DNA of 64,000 bases from Eucalyptus grandis (GCF_016545825.1 NC_052619.1:66412115-66476114), one strand, 5' to 3'; counted from the first letter of the stretch, positions 48,521 through 59,682 are shown. A program made the numbers and translations. Notes: generated by a model not told the origin, from the letters alone.

Positions 48521-48929
48521 GGCCCGCAAGAGTAACTTATTACTTTTGCGCATTCCCTACGTGGGAATTTTTATCGCTTTCTAGGAATTTTATTGCTTTT
48601 TAAGAGTTATTATCGCGATCTAGTGATTGTTTTCGATTTCTTCTTTTTCACTTTCTTTTTAGGATTTGAATTCACAGTTTCCATTCAATAAATGTAATTG
48701 ATTGATGAATATCAATGAAATTACAAGTTTTATTTTGAGAGCATGATGAGGTACACCAAACCAACCCGATGATGTTATCCGGCTGATAAATAAAAAGAAA
48801 AATCCAAGGAGAATTTTGAGGCCTGGGCTTCATCATGCTTTCCCGTGTCAAAATGTCAAAAAATGTTTTTCCAATTACTTTTCAAATTTTTTTCAAAAGA
48901 AAAATCTTTCAAAAAAAAGATAGATAAAT
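48520..48929 (+). other. Junction where pol is missing
   Basis: AT-rich non-coding sequence with poly-A runs (48890-48925). Protease, RT, RNase H and most of integrase, normally several kilobases, are absent between the gag end and the integrase tail. Confidence 0.6.
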
Positions 48930-49331
48930 ATGATTTACCCTGTTTGTCTTTCTGATCCATTTACTTTCCATTTCAAGGATGGTCATATAGCATGCAAAGG
49001 TGTGAAAATGGTCCAATCTAATGCAACAAGTATTGACAATGAGGTGCAGCATAGCTGGGAACAATATGAAAGAGCCAAGGCTCTTACATTCGAGCAGACC
49101 ATCACTATTAATTTAGATGACACTAAAGAAACCAATGAGGTAAATGATCTTGTTCTAAGGGAGCTGTTGCCAATTTTTCCAAATCCTGGGGGCAAGTTTG
49201 CTCCAAATTACAGCGGCTCATATGTAGTGAAGAAGGTACTTCTTGAAGGTGCCTTGATCCTTGCAGAAGTGGGTGGTCGTGAGTTTTCCACTTCAATTAA
49301 TTCTGATGCTATCAAAACGTATTACCCATGA
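48930..49331 (+). pseudogene. Integrase C-terminal remnant of the Ogre/Tat-like pol
   Basis: The last 60 residues (LVLRELLPIFPNPGGKFAPN, YSGSYVVKKVLLEGALILAE, STSINSDAIKTYYP) match the end of Tat/Ogre polyproteins, where a K-F-x-P-N...G-P/S-Y-V-V motif and N-A/S-D-A-x-K-x-Y-Y-P close pol. The upstream 70 residues are less conserved. The frame is open and ends at the expected stop. Confidence 0.75.
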
Positions 49332-50985
49332 TTGCAAGCATGTCTACGATAAATAAATTGCGTCATTGAGTTGCAAATTCAATTGTTCAAATTTGTTGCG
49401 AATCTTGCATTTTTTTTCCTTGATGAATCGTGTGAGATAAATTGAATGTATCAAATGGGATACTGTGGAATAACTAAAGGCAAGCCTTATTCCATACATT
49501 GTTTCATACACTAATCCCTAGTGAGTTGTGTGGAAAAATTCCATGCCTGCAAGGAAAATGGTGATCTCGCAAAGGGTACGTCAACTAAAGTGATGAGAGG
49601 CAATTTTTCCTCTACCCAAAACACTACAGATATACCCGTTGTTTAGCCCTTTGAGCCCACACACATGAAGAACTTTTTAAATTATCCCTATCAATGATCA
49701 TCCCATACTATGACAAAATTTGAAGTGAAATGGTAGGAATTTTCTTACTCACACTTACATCAATCTTCGAGTATTGCTTTCGCAGTGTAACTTAAACAGT
49801 AATTGAAGTGCCTTAGGATGATGAAGAGCAGTTTTTCTCTATCCTGTACACTTTCATCCATTGCATAGCCCACTTGAGCCTATGAATTCATTTCATACTA
49901 AACCCGGTTGGTGATCATTCTCCACACTGGGGCAAGGCAAGAAAAACGAACCACTCAAGTAGCATGATTTACAATGTTGATGAAAAATGGAGGCTATGCA
50001 AGTCCAAAGAAAGTAAGTGCAAAAAATGGGGCATGAAAAAAACAATGTGCTCGGTAAAAGTAAGGCCAATACCCAGAAAAGAAAAAAAAATCAAACACTT
50101 GAGTCGTATCCCCCACAAGGTGATACTAAAAAACTCATATGATGTTGCAATCAATGGAGTTGTGATGTGGAAAAAATCTTCGACGGTGGAGAAGAAAATT
50201 GGTGGAAATGTCAAGATGATCACTAGCTTTGACCCCCTAAACACTTTTTGAGTCAAATGATCATTTCATTTCTCAACCCATAAACCAAGCCTACGTTACG
50301 TCTCTTGCAAAGTCTCCTCAGATTAGGGCACTTGAGTTAACGTAAAAGTTCATATGTTTGAAAATATCGCTTGAAGAAGTGCAAGTAAGATGATTTCTGC
50401 CTCATTTCGTATGCTTCTTGACTTGTCAACCCCAAGATGATTGCAAAATGTCATTCTTCAATAATCTCGACTCAAACAGTTCCATTTGTCAAGACATTCA
50501 CCAAGTCCACATTACGATCCTTGTTAAAGACCTCTCGGATTGGTAAGGTTGTACAATTTGCGAGATTACTTAAGACCCTTGTTTGGCATGATGACAATGA
50601 GATAAAGTAATTGTCAAAATCCTGCATCAAAGGTTAGGATGAAATAGCCCCTTTTAATGAGGATGAGTGAAAAGCCCTTTCAGATTGAAAGATCCCTCAC
50701 TTGATACATCCATGACACTCGTGTTCAAATTGGATTCTTTTGAAACCTCTCCCAATGGAAATTAGGTGATGCATGATTAATAGAAGTTGTCACACATGAA
50801 TCTCTCTTGAATTAATGCATGTCCGTGATAGCAAATGCATATTGCCTCTCCTACAACCATGTTTTGCAGGAGACATATCCCCCAGGATTAGAGATGTTAC
50901 CAGGTAAGTATATCTCTATCCATACCTTAAATACTTGTCATTGCACAGATATTTCCCTCTCAAATGCATTGACACACGATTTGAT
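49332..50985 (+). repeat. 3' untranslated region with diverged repeats
   Basis: Non-coding. Pairs of related segments include 49590-49640 and 49815-49870 (GATGA.GAG.CA.TTTTTC.CT, CATT/GTT, TAGCCC..TGAGCC), and 50285-50340 and 50510-50565 (CCAAG.C.AC.TTACG.....TTG..AA...CCTC..ATT). Spacing is about 225 bp, indicating an old tandem structure with a unit larger than the array downstream. Confidence 0.5.
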
Positions 50986-51021
50986 TGAGTTGTCCCCTAG
51001 AAGTTTTCTTCATATTTAGGC

Positions 51022-51095
51022 GACCGAAGAAAGGTTCGAGTCTTGGTTAGATAATCAATGTTGCAATGCTAGGCGACCGTAGAAAGGTACGGGTC
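51022..51095 (+). repeat. Two tandem hairpins preceding the main array
   Basis: 51022-51042 and 51075-51095 (53 apart) share the form GACCG.A, loop GAAAGG, complement with one bulged base before GTC. Arm pairs are GAA/TTC in the first and GTA/TAC in the second. Confidence 0.7.
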
Positions 51096-51186
51096 CTAGA
51101 TATGGAACACCAACTACCTTGGATCACGCTACCCTCCATGAATGTAAGATATTCCAAGTAAGTTTCTTTACCATTTTCCAAAAATT

Positions 51187-51775
51187 AGACATCTTAGTCT
51201 GGATCTGGATGTCTCTATTCTTTTCGTTGAACATTTCACTTTGGATGTGAAAGTTCTTCAATTTTCCTCATTATACCTTAGTCTAGATCTAGGTATTTCG
51301 AATTCAAAATCATGACATCTCAATCTGGACCCGAATGTCTCGATTATTTTCGTTGAACATTTCACTCTGGATGTGAATGTTCTTCGATATTCCTCGGTAT
51401 ACCTTAGTCTGAATCTAGGTATTTCGAGTTCCAAAATTTTGACACCTCAGTTTGGATCTGGATGTCTTAATTATTTTCATCTACACATTTCACTTTGGAT
51501 GTGAATGTTTTTCAATCTTTCTTGTTATACCTTAGTCTAGATCTAGGTATTTCGAATTCAAAACTCTTGACATCTCAGTCCGGATCTGGATGTCTTAATT
51601 ATTTTCGTCTAAACATTTCACTCTGAATGTGAATGTTTTTTCAACCTTTCTTGTTATACCTTAATTTGGATCTAGGTATTTCGAGTTTAAAAATCTTGAC
51701 ATCTCAATCTGGATATAGATGTCTCGATTCTTTTCATTGAACATTTCACTTTTCAGTCTCGATATCTCAAATTTA
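51187..51775 (+). repeat. 126-129-bp tandem array of triple hairpin modules
   Basis: Units begin at 51188, 51314, 51441, 51569 and 51698; the fifth is truncated. Each full unit has three ~42-bp modules. The typical forms are GACATC-T-CAG/loop/CTG-GATGTC, GAACATT-T-CAC/loop/GTG-AATGTTC and ATACC-T-TAG/loop/CTA-GGTAT, with loops near TCTGGAT. The single T after the outer arm is unpaired in all three. The array lies in the 3' untranslated part of the Ogre/Tat-like element, 300 bases before its polypurine tract. Confidence 0.92.
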
Positions 51776-52061
51776 TTATCTATTAGACTCTTCAAGGAAC
51801 CCAAGTGAAAGTTGGATGCTTATGGAGTAAATGGGGATTTATTAGGTACCTCAAAATGCTTTACTGAATTGATTGGTAAGTAATTGCAGGTATGTTCTTT
51901 TCTTTCACATCATGCATTTGCATTAGCATTTTCATACATCATATAAATTGCATTTAAAAAAAAATGGGATTCATTTCCCGAAAAAAAAAATCATTCAGTA
52001 AATGTGCATAGTCAAAATTTAGGTCTTAATTTGTCTTTGAAGGCAACCTCTTCGAGCTCAC

Positions 52062-52078
52062 CTTCAAAGAAGGGCAGC
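52062..52078 (+). other. Ogre/Tat-like polypurine tract
   Basis: CAAAGAAGGGCAGC lies immediately before TGTTGACACC of the 3' LTR. Confidence 0.75.
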
Positions 52079-55000
52079 TGTTGACACCTAAATTTTGGCG
52101 GCCCGTTTAATTATTTATCGCATTAAAAATTAGGGTTTAATTTTATCTCTAAATATATATTAATTGCATAGAATATAGATTTATGTGCATTTATTTTTAA
52201 TTTGCATTTTTATTTATTGGACCGGTGGTGGATGGGTTCAATTTAGTTTGACTAAGCCCACAAAGCGAGCAAGTTGGTTTAAGCCCATCTTTTTATTGAT
52301 CGAAAATTATCTCGTGGGAAAATAGAAATTTTGAAATTTTTCTGGGATATGATTTTTTTGGATAGGGCAGATGTGTGAAAAAAATATTGCGATTTATCTT
52401 TGCAAGATTTGGATTTAGAGAAAATTTTATCGTAATCTTGAATCCTTATCAATATGTGATAAGTTGGTGAAAAAAATATCACGGATGTAGATTTGAAGGG
52501 GAAATCGAAAACCTATCTCCTGCCTCCTATAAAAGCAACAGTGTACGGGGAGAAAAGGGGGACTTTTGGGGGACTGAGTTTTCGAAACATTCACAGAGAG
52601 TATTCATGAGGAAAAAGTATAAAAAAAAAAAGTTATTTTTCCCTTTTTGCTGAAAAGCAGAAGACGTGAGTGCAGACAGGAGTCAGAGAGAGAGATGACG
52701 TGAGTAGACAAAAAAGTGAGAAGAGAAAAGAAAAAGGAAGAAGTCTTCTTCTTCTTAGGCTCCCCGGCGACCCCTGTTGCTGAATCGACACCCAACGATC
52801 GCCAACCGAGAAGCCCAACGTTGGAGCCGCTCCTGCCTTGCCTTGATACTCGTCCGCACATCTCGCCAGAGGCCAACGCCTCCTACAGCTAGATTCGGCC
52901 AACGCGATCTCTAACAAGTGACCTGACGTTGCGAACCAAGCTAACTCGCAACACCTTGTTCGACTCCGAACGCCACCCTTGAACCGTCCGTGTCCTGTCG
53001 CAACATCTCCATATAAGCGCCTAGCCGCGACGCGCTTCTTCTCACCTACGACTTGCGATCTACAGATCTTGAGTCGTCGATCGCTACTGCCTCACATTGG
53101 TCACCAGCAGCTCTTGTGACCAGCCCCGAATTGTGACCCTGAAGACTAGTGATCGACACTCTTGCTCACTCGACATCCTGCTACCTAAGCCCGACTATTC
53201 TGCTCCACTCCTGCTCGCACGTTTGTCGCCAACAATGCTTGTGAAGACCTACTCCTCTGCTGGACCACAGCCGAGTTGGTCCGCTTGCGCGCCAGTTGCC
53301 ACCCTTTTGCCGAAGTTTCGAACGCCGGTGTCGCGACCTACCCTCGAAGGGAGGGAACAGGTTTAGGGTTATTGCCCAAATGACGGGCCTAAGGCCCATG
53401 ATTAAGCGCGGGCTCTCCCAAGCCCATACTCCGCGTGATGTTGGGATATTTTTCATGAATTTTGCACAAAAGGAGTCACCACTAACCTATGGGGGTCGGC
53501 TAGAAACCAAGTGAGGCATGGGAGCGTGCCTCACTTCCTACGCAACCAAAGAATCTAGGTTCGGGGACTTGATTATACTAATTAACTAACTAGTGCCATT
53601 TCGGTACCTAATCTTGTTCGAATGCCGCTAGACAGAATTTCTCAATATGAGAAAGCTATTTTAACAAAATGATTTTTGGCAAGCAGTTTGAATTGATTTT
53701 ATACTTATCCACTAACATATGAGGTGATCATGCGGGTGCGCAATCATTAAAGTAATAATCATAACTATCAAGATCCTAATTGCCATAAAATTAAAGATAT
53801 GCAATCAAACATAATTAGATATGCAAATAAAACATGCAACATAATCAATATACGATCACATAAAGGTCTAATTACGCTAAAATGGCAATACATGGCAAGT
53901 GCTAATCAAACCCCATCATTTTTTTGGATTTTCGAAATTTTTAATTTTTAATTTTTTTAATTTTTTTAAAAGAAAAATAACTAATCTCTAATTTTTTTAA
54001 AAAAATTAATTTTTTTATATATTTTAAAATATTTTTTGGATTTTCGAAATTGTTTTAAATTTTTTAATTTTTTTAAAAATTAAAATTTTTATTTTAAAAT
54101 TTTTAATTTTTAATTTTTAAAGAAAATATTTTTAAGTTTTAAAATTACATTTTGATTTAAAAAGGTGAACCGGGTCGGGTTCGGTTCGACCCGACCCGGT
54201 CAACGCGGATCGGGTTTGGTCCAAATGGGGGGCCGGCCAAACCGGCCCAACTAGCCTTGGTCGGGCCTTTCTTTAGTTCGGATTGGGCCCAACCAGTGGG
54301 CCCAATCTGGTCCAATCTCTTTTATTTTAAAAGTGAAGCCCACAACTCCCTAAGTTCCTAAGCCCACTAATCCATATGTCCCTAAAAGCCCAAAAGCCCA
54401 AAACCAACCCAAATAGCTTAGAAACCCTACCCGGTTCGCGACCCGTGTTCGACCCATTTCTTTTGGCCGAAACCCTAGGGTTTCTTGGCGGCATTGGCGG
54501 CGATGGCGGCGGCGAGACGGCGGGTGGCAGCGGCGACGCAGAGGGCTGTTCGCGAAAGTTGGCGTTGGCGTTGGAGCTCGGGCGGAGCAGCGAGGCTGTG
54601 ACGGCTTTGCGGGGGGTGGATGACGGCAAGTGATAGCAGCGACGTGGAGTGGCTTAGCGGAGGGCGGCAGCTCGGCTTGAATGGCGTCATGTTGAAGCGG
54701 CGAGGAGGGCAAGTAGCGACGTCAGGTCGCTGGTCCGAGCGGCACAGGTGGAGCAGCAGGCAGGGAGTAGAAGACAGCTTCGCTCGAAGGAGGCTCGGAG
54801 CGGATCTGCTGGGCATCGGAGTAGAGGACCCAGCAACAGGGGGTCTCGACGAGAGGCGGGGCTTCGGGCTTGCAGGAGTCTTGGCGGCGCGGTGAGGGGC
54901 TCGGCGAACAGGGGATCTGCAAGTCGAAGGCGAGGCAGAGCAGAAGTGGGTCGGCGCTGGGCGGTCATAGACGCGAGGCAGCTCAAATGGCTTCGGGCTC

Positions 55001-57020
55001 GGAGGGTGGCAGCTCGGACGACGACGAGCATGAGGGTGGTGGTGACGCGGGTGGCAAGCGGCGGTGATGCGGTGGCAGCAACGGCGGCGGCGGCGGTAGT
55101 GCCGCCGTTGCCTCCCTTCCTTCAGGTTTTCCCTTTCTTTTTCTCCTCTTTGCTTTCTGGTTGCTCCTCCCTCGAGCTCCCTTTCCCTTTCTCTGTTCTC
55201 TCTCCTGTGCTCTCCCTCTCCTCTTTCGCTTGAACCCCCCAAAATCAATTGAAAGAAAACCCCCCTGTCTGCTGGTCTTTGCCTCTTCCTTTTTCTTCCC
55301 CGTTTCTTTCTCTCTTTTTCTTCTACAGGACCTCGCACGAAGACCACTGTCGGGCTAGTTGCCGGCTAGGCATTCCCGACCCGCGAATCACGCTGCCATC
55401 CCGATCTCCCTGCTCTTCCATCACTGCTCCTGCTGCACCTTCTACTGCTCTATTTTTTCTGTTCTTGCAGATCTTTTTCAGTGAAGACCAGCAGGAGGGG
55501 GAAAGAAAGCTGGGCACGAGCCGAGCCGAGGAGAAAGAAGAGGAAGATGGGCTGCGCGTGGACCAAGCGAGGGAGAAAAGAAGATGGGCCGCGCAAGGGC
55601 CTGGGCATGGGGAAAAAAGAAAGAGAGAATGGCTTCTCTCGTTTTCGTTTTCGTTTTTTTTTTTTTTTTTTTTTTTGCGACTAATTCCTAATCTTATGCA
55701 CGATTAAATCCTAAATGAAAAATGGAAAATTTAGGTGTCAACAACCGGCAACCCATCACCTTTGGTGACCCACCACGAAGTTGCCGAATCGTGGGTGAAA
55801 AAGCAAGAAAAGAGAGAGAAAAAAAGGGGGGAAATTAGGTAGTTTATTTATTTATTATCTTATTTTATTTATTTTGTTATTATTGCTCAAATTAGGATAC
55901 TTGGAATGTGATGCTCATTTTACGAATATCTTAGACATTATCCATAGGATTTTGCCCAAAATTATTATAATTATTAATTTGATCCATAAGACGTCGGATC
56001 ATTTTTTTAATTATATTAATTTTTGGATATCTTGATAGTATTTTAAATGTTAAATCATTATAATTATTAATTTGATCTGTAAGACTTCAGATTAGATTTT
56101 TAATTATTTTAAATTTTTGTCGTGATATTTAGGGTTAAAGTAATTGTTAATTTGACCTGTGAGACAACATGTTATTTTTTCAATTATTCTAATCCTTTAG
56201 TTTGGTGGATATCTTGATAGTTTAGATGTAATTTCATAATTGCTTGTCTTGGAAAAACACTAAAAAATATATATAAAAAATCAAATCTTTCATTAGGATG
56301 TGTTAGTTTAATAAATTAGGATTGCATTTTTAGGTGATTTTTGAAATAGATTCGGATTGATTTTAGATAATGTTTGCACATCTAGATAATCTTATTTTTC
56401 TTTAAAGAAAAATAGTTTTCTAAGATGGGATTGGGTTTAAGTCAAATTAATCCCTAAAACATATTAGAAAATTATTCATTTTAGATAGTTTAATTAGGGT
56501 TTTATTAATTCCGAATTTCAATAAAAACACAAAAATACTAGGTGCATGAGGTTCATTTAATTAGAAATAGCTCGTTAGTAAAATTAGGTCATGTAATTAA
56601 AGTGCATGTAAATTTGAAATAAAAGAAAACCCCAAAAGAATTGTTTGCTTCGTGTGATCACCCATTTGCATGATAGTGATTTGGGTTAAAATAAATCCAG
56701 ACTGCCTATAAAAACATTTTTGAAAATAAAAAGAATGGTATTGAAAGGACATTAGAGAAATCTAGTGTAACCAAGTCCCCGTACACTTAGTCTCTGATTG
56801 GTAGAAGTAAAATAATTCTCCCATTATTTTACTTAGGTGTCTAATCAACCTACCGTAAACCGATTAGTGGCGACTCCTAGATAATAACCGTTTGCATGTT
56901 AAATATTTGAATCTTAAGTCGCGAATTGGTATGGGCTTGGGAGAACCCGAGCTAAATTTAAAGACTTAGTAGTCCATTAGCCTAATTTTAGGTGGTGCAC
57001 CCAAAATTTAGGTTGCGATA
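52079..57020 (+). repeat. Ogre/Tat-like 3' LTR, interrupted
   Basis: 4,942 bp as it stands; without the insert at 53329-55743 it is close to the 2.5 kb of the 5' LTR. TATA box CTATAAAAG at 52527-52535. The end is GTTGCGATA where the 5' LTR has GTCACGACA, so the terminal CA has become TA. CTACT follows at 57021-57025. Confidence 0.92.
53329..55743 (-). mobile_element. Inverted solo LTR of a related family nested in the 3' LTR
   Basis: Starts TGTCGCGACC and ends GGTGTCAACA; read on the minus strand it runs TGTTGACACC...GGTCGCGACA, the same terminal sequences as the host element. The flanks GCCGG (53324-53328) and ACCGG (55744-55748) look like a target duplication with one change. No primer site or polypurine tract abuts it, hence a solo LTR. 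It contains a GC-rich part (54480-55560), an AT-rich low-complexity part (53915-54150) and a T22 run (about 55653-55674). The long GC-rich open frames on both strands are not proteins. Confidence 0.85.
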
Positions 57021-57079
57021 CTACTAAGCCACATTATTGACAGAAAAGGCTTCAAACCTTCAAGCTAGTGCTGCACACT

Positions 57080-57290
57080 AATGTGCACCATGGCAGCACT
57101 CAAACTTCATAATGTTCTACATCACCTGGGGGCAAACTGGGTACTTCACATTCTCGAGCATGTACCTGACCATGTTTGGGGTGTAGAAGTGGTGGCATGT
57201 CTAGGGAGCCACCACCTTGTCGTGGTGCTCCTTGAGCGCGACATCAAAGATCTTGCCATCCAATTATTCCTGGATCTCATACCTCATTAC
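57080..57290 (-). pseudogene. SEO C-terminal relic
   Basis: The minus strand reads KIFDVALKEHHDKVVAP, then CHHFYTPNMVRYMLENVKYP and VCPQVM, an in-frame TAG, and KFECCHGAH with a TAG stop near 57080. It matches the last exon of the SEO gene at 2335-2600, including the Cys-Cys-His end. At least three stops are present. Only this end survives; the Ogre/Tat-like element inserted just downstream of it and LINE sequence lies just upstream. Confidence 0.85.
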
Positions 57291-57329
57291 ATTTCTTCTT
57301 GTCTTCACAGGCTTTCGATTTGCTAGACA

Positions 57330-57945
57330 ACTTGGCAATATTTCTCCCGGTTTTCACTCCCTTCAGCCCTATTCATTAACTCGGTGAGTCTTCCCTGTAG
57401 AGAGAGAATCTCACAGGATGCAGTTCTGAATTTTTTGTTTCTCCATCGCCTTAGTACATCAATTACCTTCCTTGTTTTTGCCCACAATATCTAGTTGGTA
57501 GCCTTCCTTAGCTCTACAAGCTCTTTGGATCACTTTTTTACATTATGAGTTTTCTACCAAGAAAGCTTCAAATCTGAATTTCTTCTTTTTTCCTCACCCC
57601 AATTGTATCTGTTTGCAAAAAAATCAGACAATGATTTGAACCAATTGCTGGCAATGCATATGCCTTTGCATTAGGGAATGAGACTCTCCAATCCATGTTG
57701 CAAAGGGCCATATCAAGTCTTTTTTTTTTTTGACAAGTTCAAGGCCTTCTCGGTTTTTAGTCCATGTGTAAGTGCATGCTTGCTTTCTATATCCATCAAT
57801 GAACAAGAATTCAGGAAATCCCATAATGCAACCATTCTATAACTATCTATTTCACATTTTCTGACTTTTTCACACTGATAGAGCACTTCATTGAAATCTC
57901 CCATACATGTCCATAATTTTTCACACTGATAGAGCACTGATATAG
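57330..57945 (-). mobile_element. LINE fragment (endonuclease part of ORF2)
   Basis: Minus-strand reading gives WTCMGDFNEVLYQCEKVRKC (57850-57905), YRMVALWDFLNSCSLMDIES, YTWTKNREGLELVKKK and further down an ORF2 spacer with LVELRKATN and LSLQGRLTEL. The G-D-F-N-E motif marks the endonuclease. Both ends are missing and a T11 run at 57720-57732 sits in the frame. It is not the same copy as the LINE at 19550. Confidence 0.75.
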
Positions 57946-58615
57946 AAAAGGAAGGACAAGTTGCTCTCTCTGTCGATCATAACGTCCGTAAGTTTTTAAT
58001 CTCCCACAAGTTAAGTTAATTATAACCCCTTTTTTTTTTCCTGCAAACCATTTGTAGACTTGTTCCTCGCTTATGATTCTGACATCCTAGATTCCTGAAA
58101 TTTCTTGATCAGAGAGAGTTGTTATTTGTTCCTGATCTCCGGATGTCTAATGTATAAGAGAACATATGATTGGTTGACGAATTACGAATTCAAACTGAGT
58201 CGATGGATTTAGAGGATAGCCAACTCCAATTTCATTGGTGAATTCAAATGAAGTTGATAACATTATCAAATGTTTACCCTTGCACAATACTGACAATACT
58301 CAAAGATTTGACTTTAAATGGTAAAGTCAAGCGTGAGTTGATAGCTTATAAACCAAACTACACGTAGGTAAATTCGATTTAAGTTGTGAATGCTTTTGTG
58401 GGTTCGCCATTCACCATTTAAAGAAACGGCATTTCAATCATGCGTTGGGGTCATAAGAATATCTGAATTTTTTTAGATTAATTTTGATAGACGCCCACAA
58501 ATAGATCTATCCACTTAACTTCATCAGCAAAATGGTCGTGATAGAAAAGATTATTCCGAGTGAATGGCGTCGTAACTTGAGCATAATATCGATTCATCAA
58601 TTAACACCATCGAAT
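57946..58615. other. Spacer
   Basis: AT-rich, no gene or repeat border recognised. Confidence 0.4.
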
Positions 58616-58617
58616 AG

Positions 58618-58870
58618 GTTAAGGGACGTCACCAAATCACGCAAGCCATTACGCCAGTACAGGACGGATAAATTTATGTAGTGAAGTCTCGGAAACATTT
58701 GGTTTCAAATTGAAGAGAAAAATCAGCGTTGTCTCTCTTTCGACGTTGATGGGGAGACCACCTTCGATGGCTGCCATAGGATGAGCACGAGCGACCGGTA
58801 AGGCAACGCGTGTGATCTGGATAATGGCAACAAAAATCAACCACGTTTTCTCTACTTTCCCCTCTCTCAA
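58618..58870. repeat. Duplicated block A, copy 3
   Basis: AAGGGACGTCACCAAATCACG, CAAGCCATTACGCCAGTAC and CTCTTTCGACGTTGATGGGG align with 18968-19110. A (TA)n tract follows at 58952-58979. Confidence 0.7.
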
Positions 58871-58946
58871 CTCCCATCATCCCATCATGTCCATTTTCGA
58901 AGCGCAAGGATGATTCGCTCTTATACAAGTACTTGTACAAAAATAC

Positions 58947-58951
<5 letters not shown>

Positions 58952-58979
<28 letters not shown>
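58952..58979. repeat. (TA)n microsatellite
   Basis: About 14 TA units, next to block A copy 3. Confidence 0.85.
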
Positions 58980-58983
<4 letters not shown>

Positions 58984-59054
58984 TCACACGGTATCCTTCA
59001 TTAGCTTCATTGAGAGGCGCATTGGAAGACAAAGTGCCTACCTTCACATTATTG

Positions 59055-59682
59055 AAAAAATTATCCAAAAAGTCGTAAATCTATTTTAATTTTACCATTT
59101 TTTTTGCATAAATTTTATCAATTGAGTTTTAAACATTTATCACATTTTGCTAATTAAGTCATCTGGTTAATTTTGATTGAAAATTGATGATTTGGACAAT
59201 TTTAAATAATATTTTAAAATTTTTTGAAAGTTTATATTTTTTATTCTTTTCTCTTATGACTCTCGTTTAGTTTGGGCGAGGGCCATGCCGTCCTCGCCTA
59301 TGGCCGATGAGGGAGGAAGGCCCTCGCCACAGGCGAGGGCATGCCAAATGGCAAGGATCGTAACCCTTGTTCGGACTAGGCAGGTCAATTGGCGAACTCA
59401 CCCACCTTAGGTTAGAAAAAAAGAAAAAGAAAAATAAAATAAAATAAAATAACAATAATTTAGAAAAAAATATCAAATGCTATTAAAAATTATTCACTTC
59501 AACTCTAGTCGTGCCACGTAGGATGGCCAACATCCATGTTATTGAAGTTGGGCCAAAATTGGTCGGATAAACTTATTTGGCAAAATGTGAAAATATTTAG
59601 GACTCAATTGGTAAAATTGAAAGATTTAGAATTGAATTGGTAAAAGTGCAATATGTTTAGAACTTTTTGGATCATTTTACCC
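59055..59682. mobile_element. Long-TIR element, Mutator/MITE-like
   Basis: The left arm (about 59061-59160: ATCCAAAAAGT, TTTACCA, TTTTATCAATTGAGTTTTAAA, CACATTTTGC) is an imperfect inverted copy of the right arm (about 59560-59672, ending ACTTTTTGGAT). The centre has a GC-rich palindromic stretch around GGCGAGGGC (59274-59345). No coding capacity. The target duplication is not clear. Confidence 0.6.

Larger units (their letters stand above)
38672..57020 (+). mobile_element. Ogre/Tat-like Gypsy LTR retrotransposon with two nested insertions
   Basis: LTRs start TGTTGACACC and are flanked by CTACT at 38667-38671 and 57021-57025. Order: 5' LTR, primer site, an extra ORF upstream of gag, gag, a remnant of integrase, a long repeat-rich 3' untranslated part, polypurine tract, 3' LTR. 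The extra upstream ORF, the gag type and the integrase end point to the Ogre/Tat lineage. Protease, RT and RNase H are missing. Removing the two nested LTRs leaves about 12.3 kb. In-frame TGA codons show decay. Confidence 0.9.

Noticed and set aside
51187..51775. CRISPR-like array
   Set aside because: The whole ~127-bp unit is repeated, with no unique spacers, in plant retrotransposon DNA.
54327..55347. Long GC-rich open frames on both strands (Arg/Pro/Ser-rich)
   Set aside because: They overlap each other in several frames inside a solo LTR and have no domain signature; they follow from high GC content.
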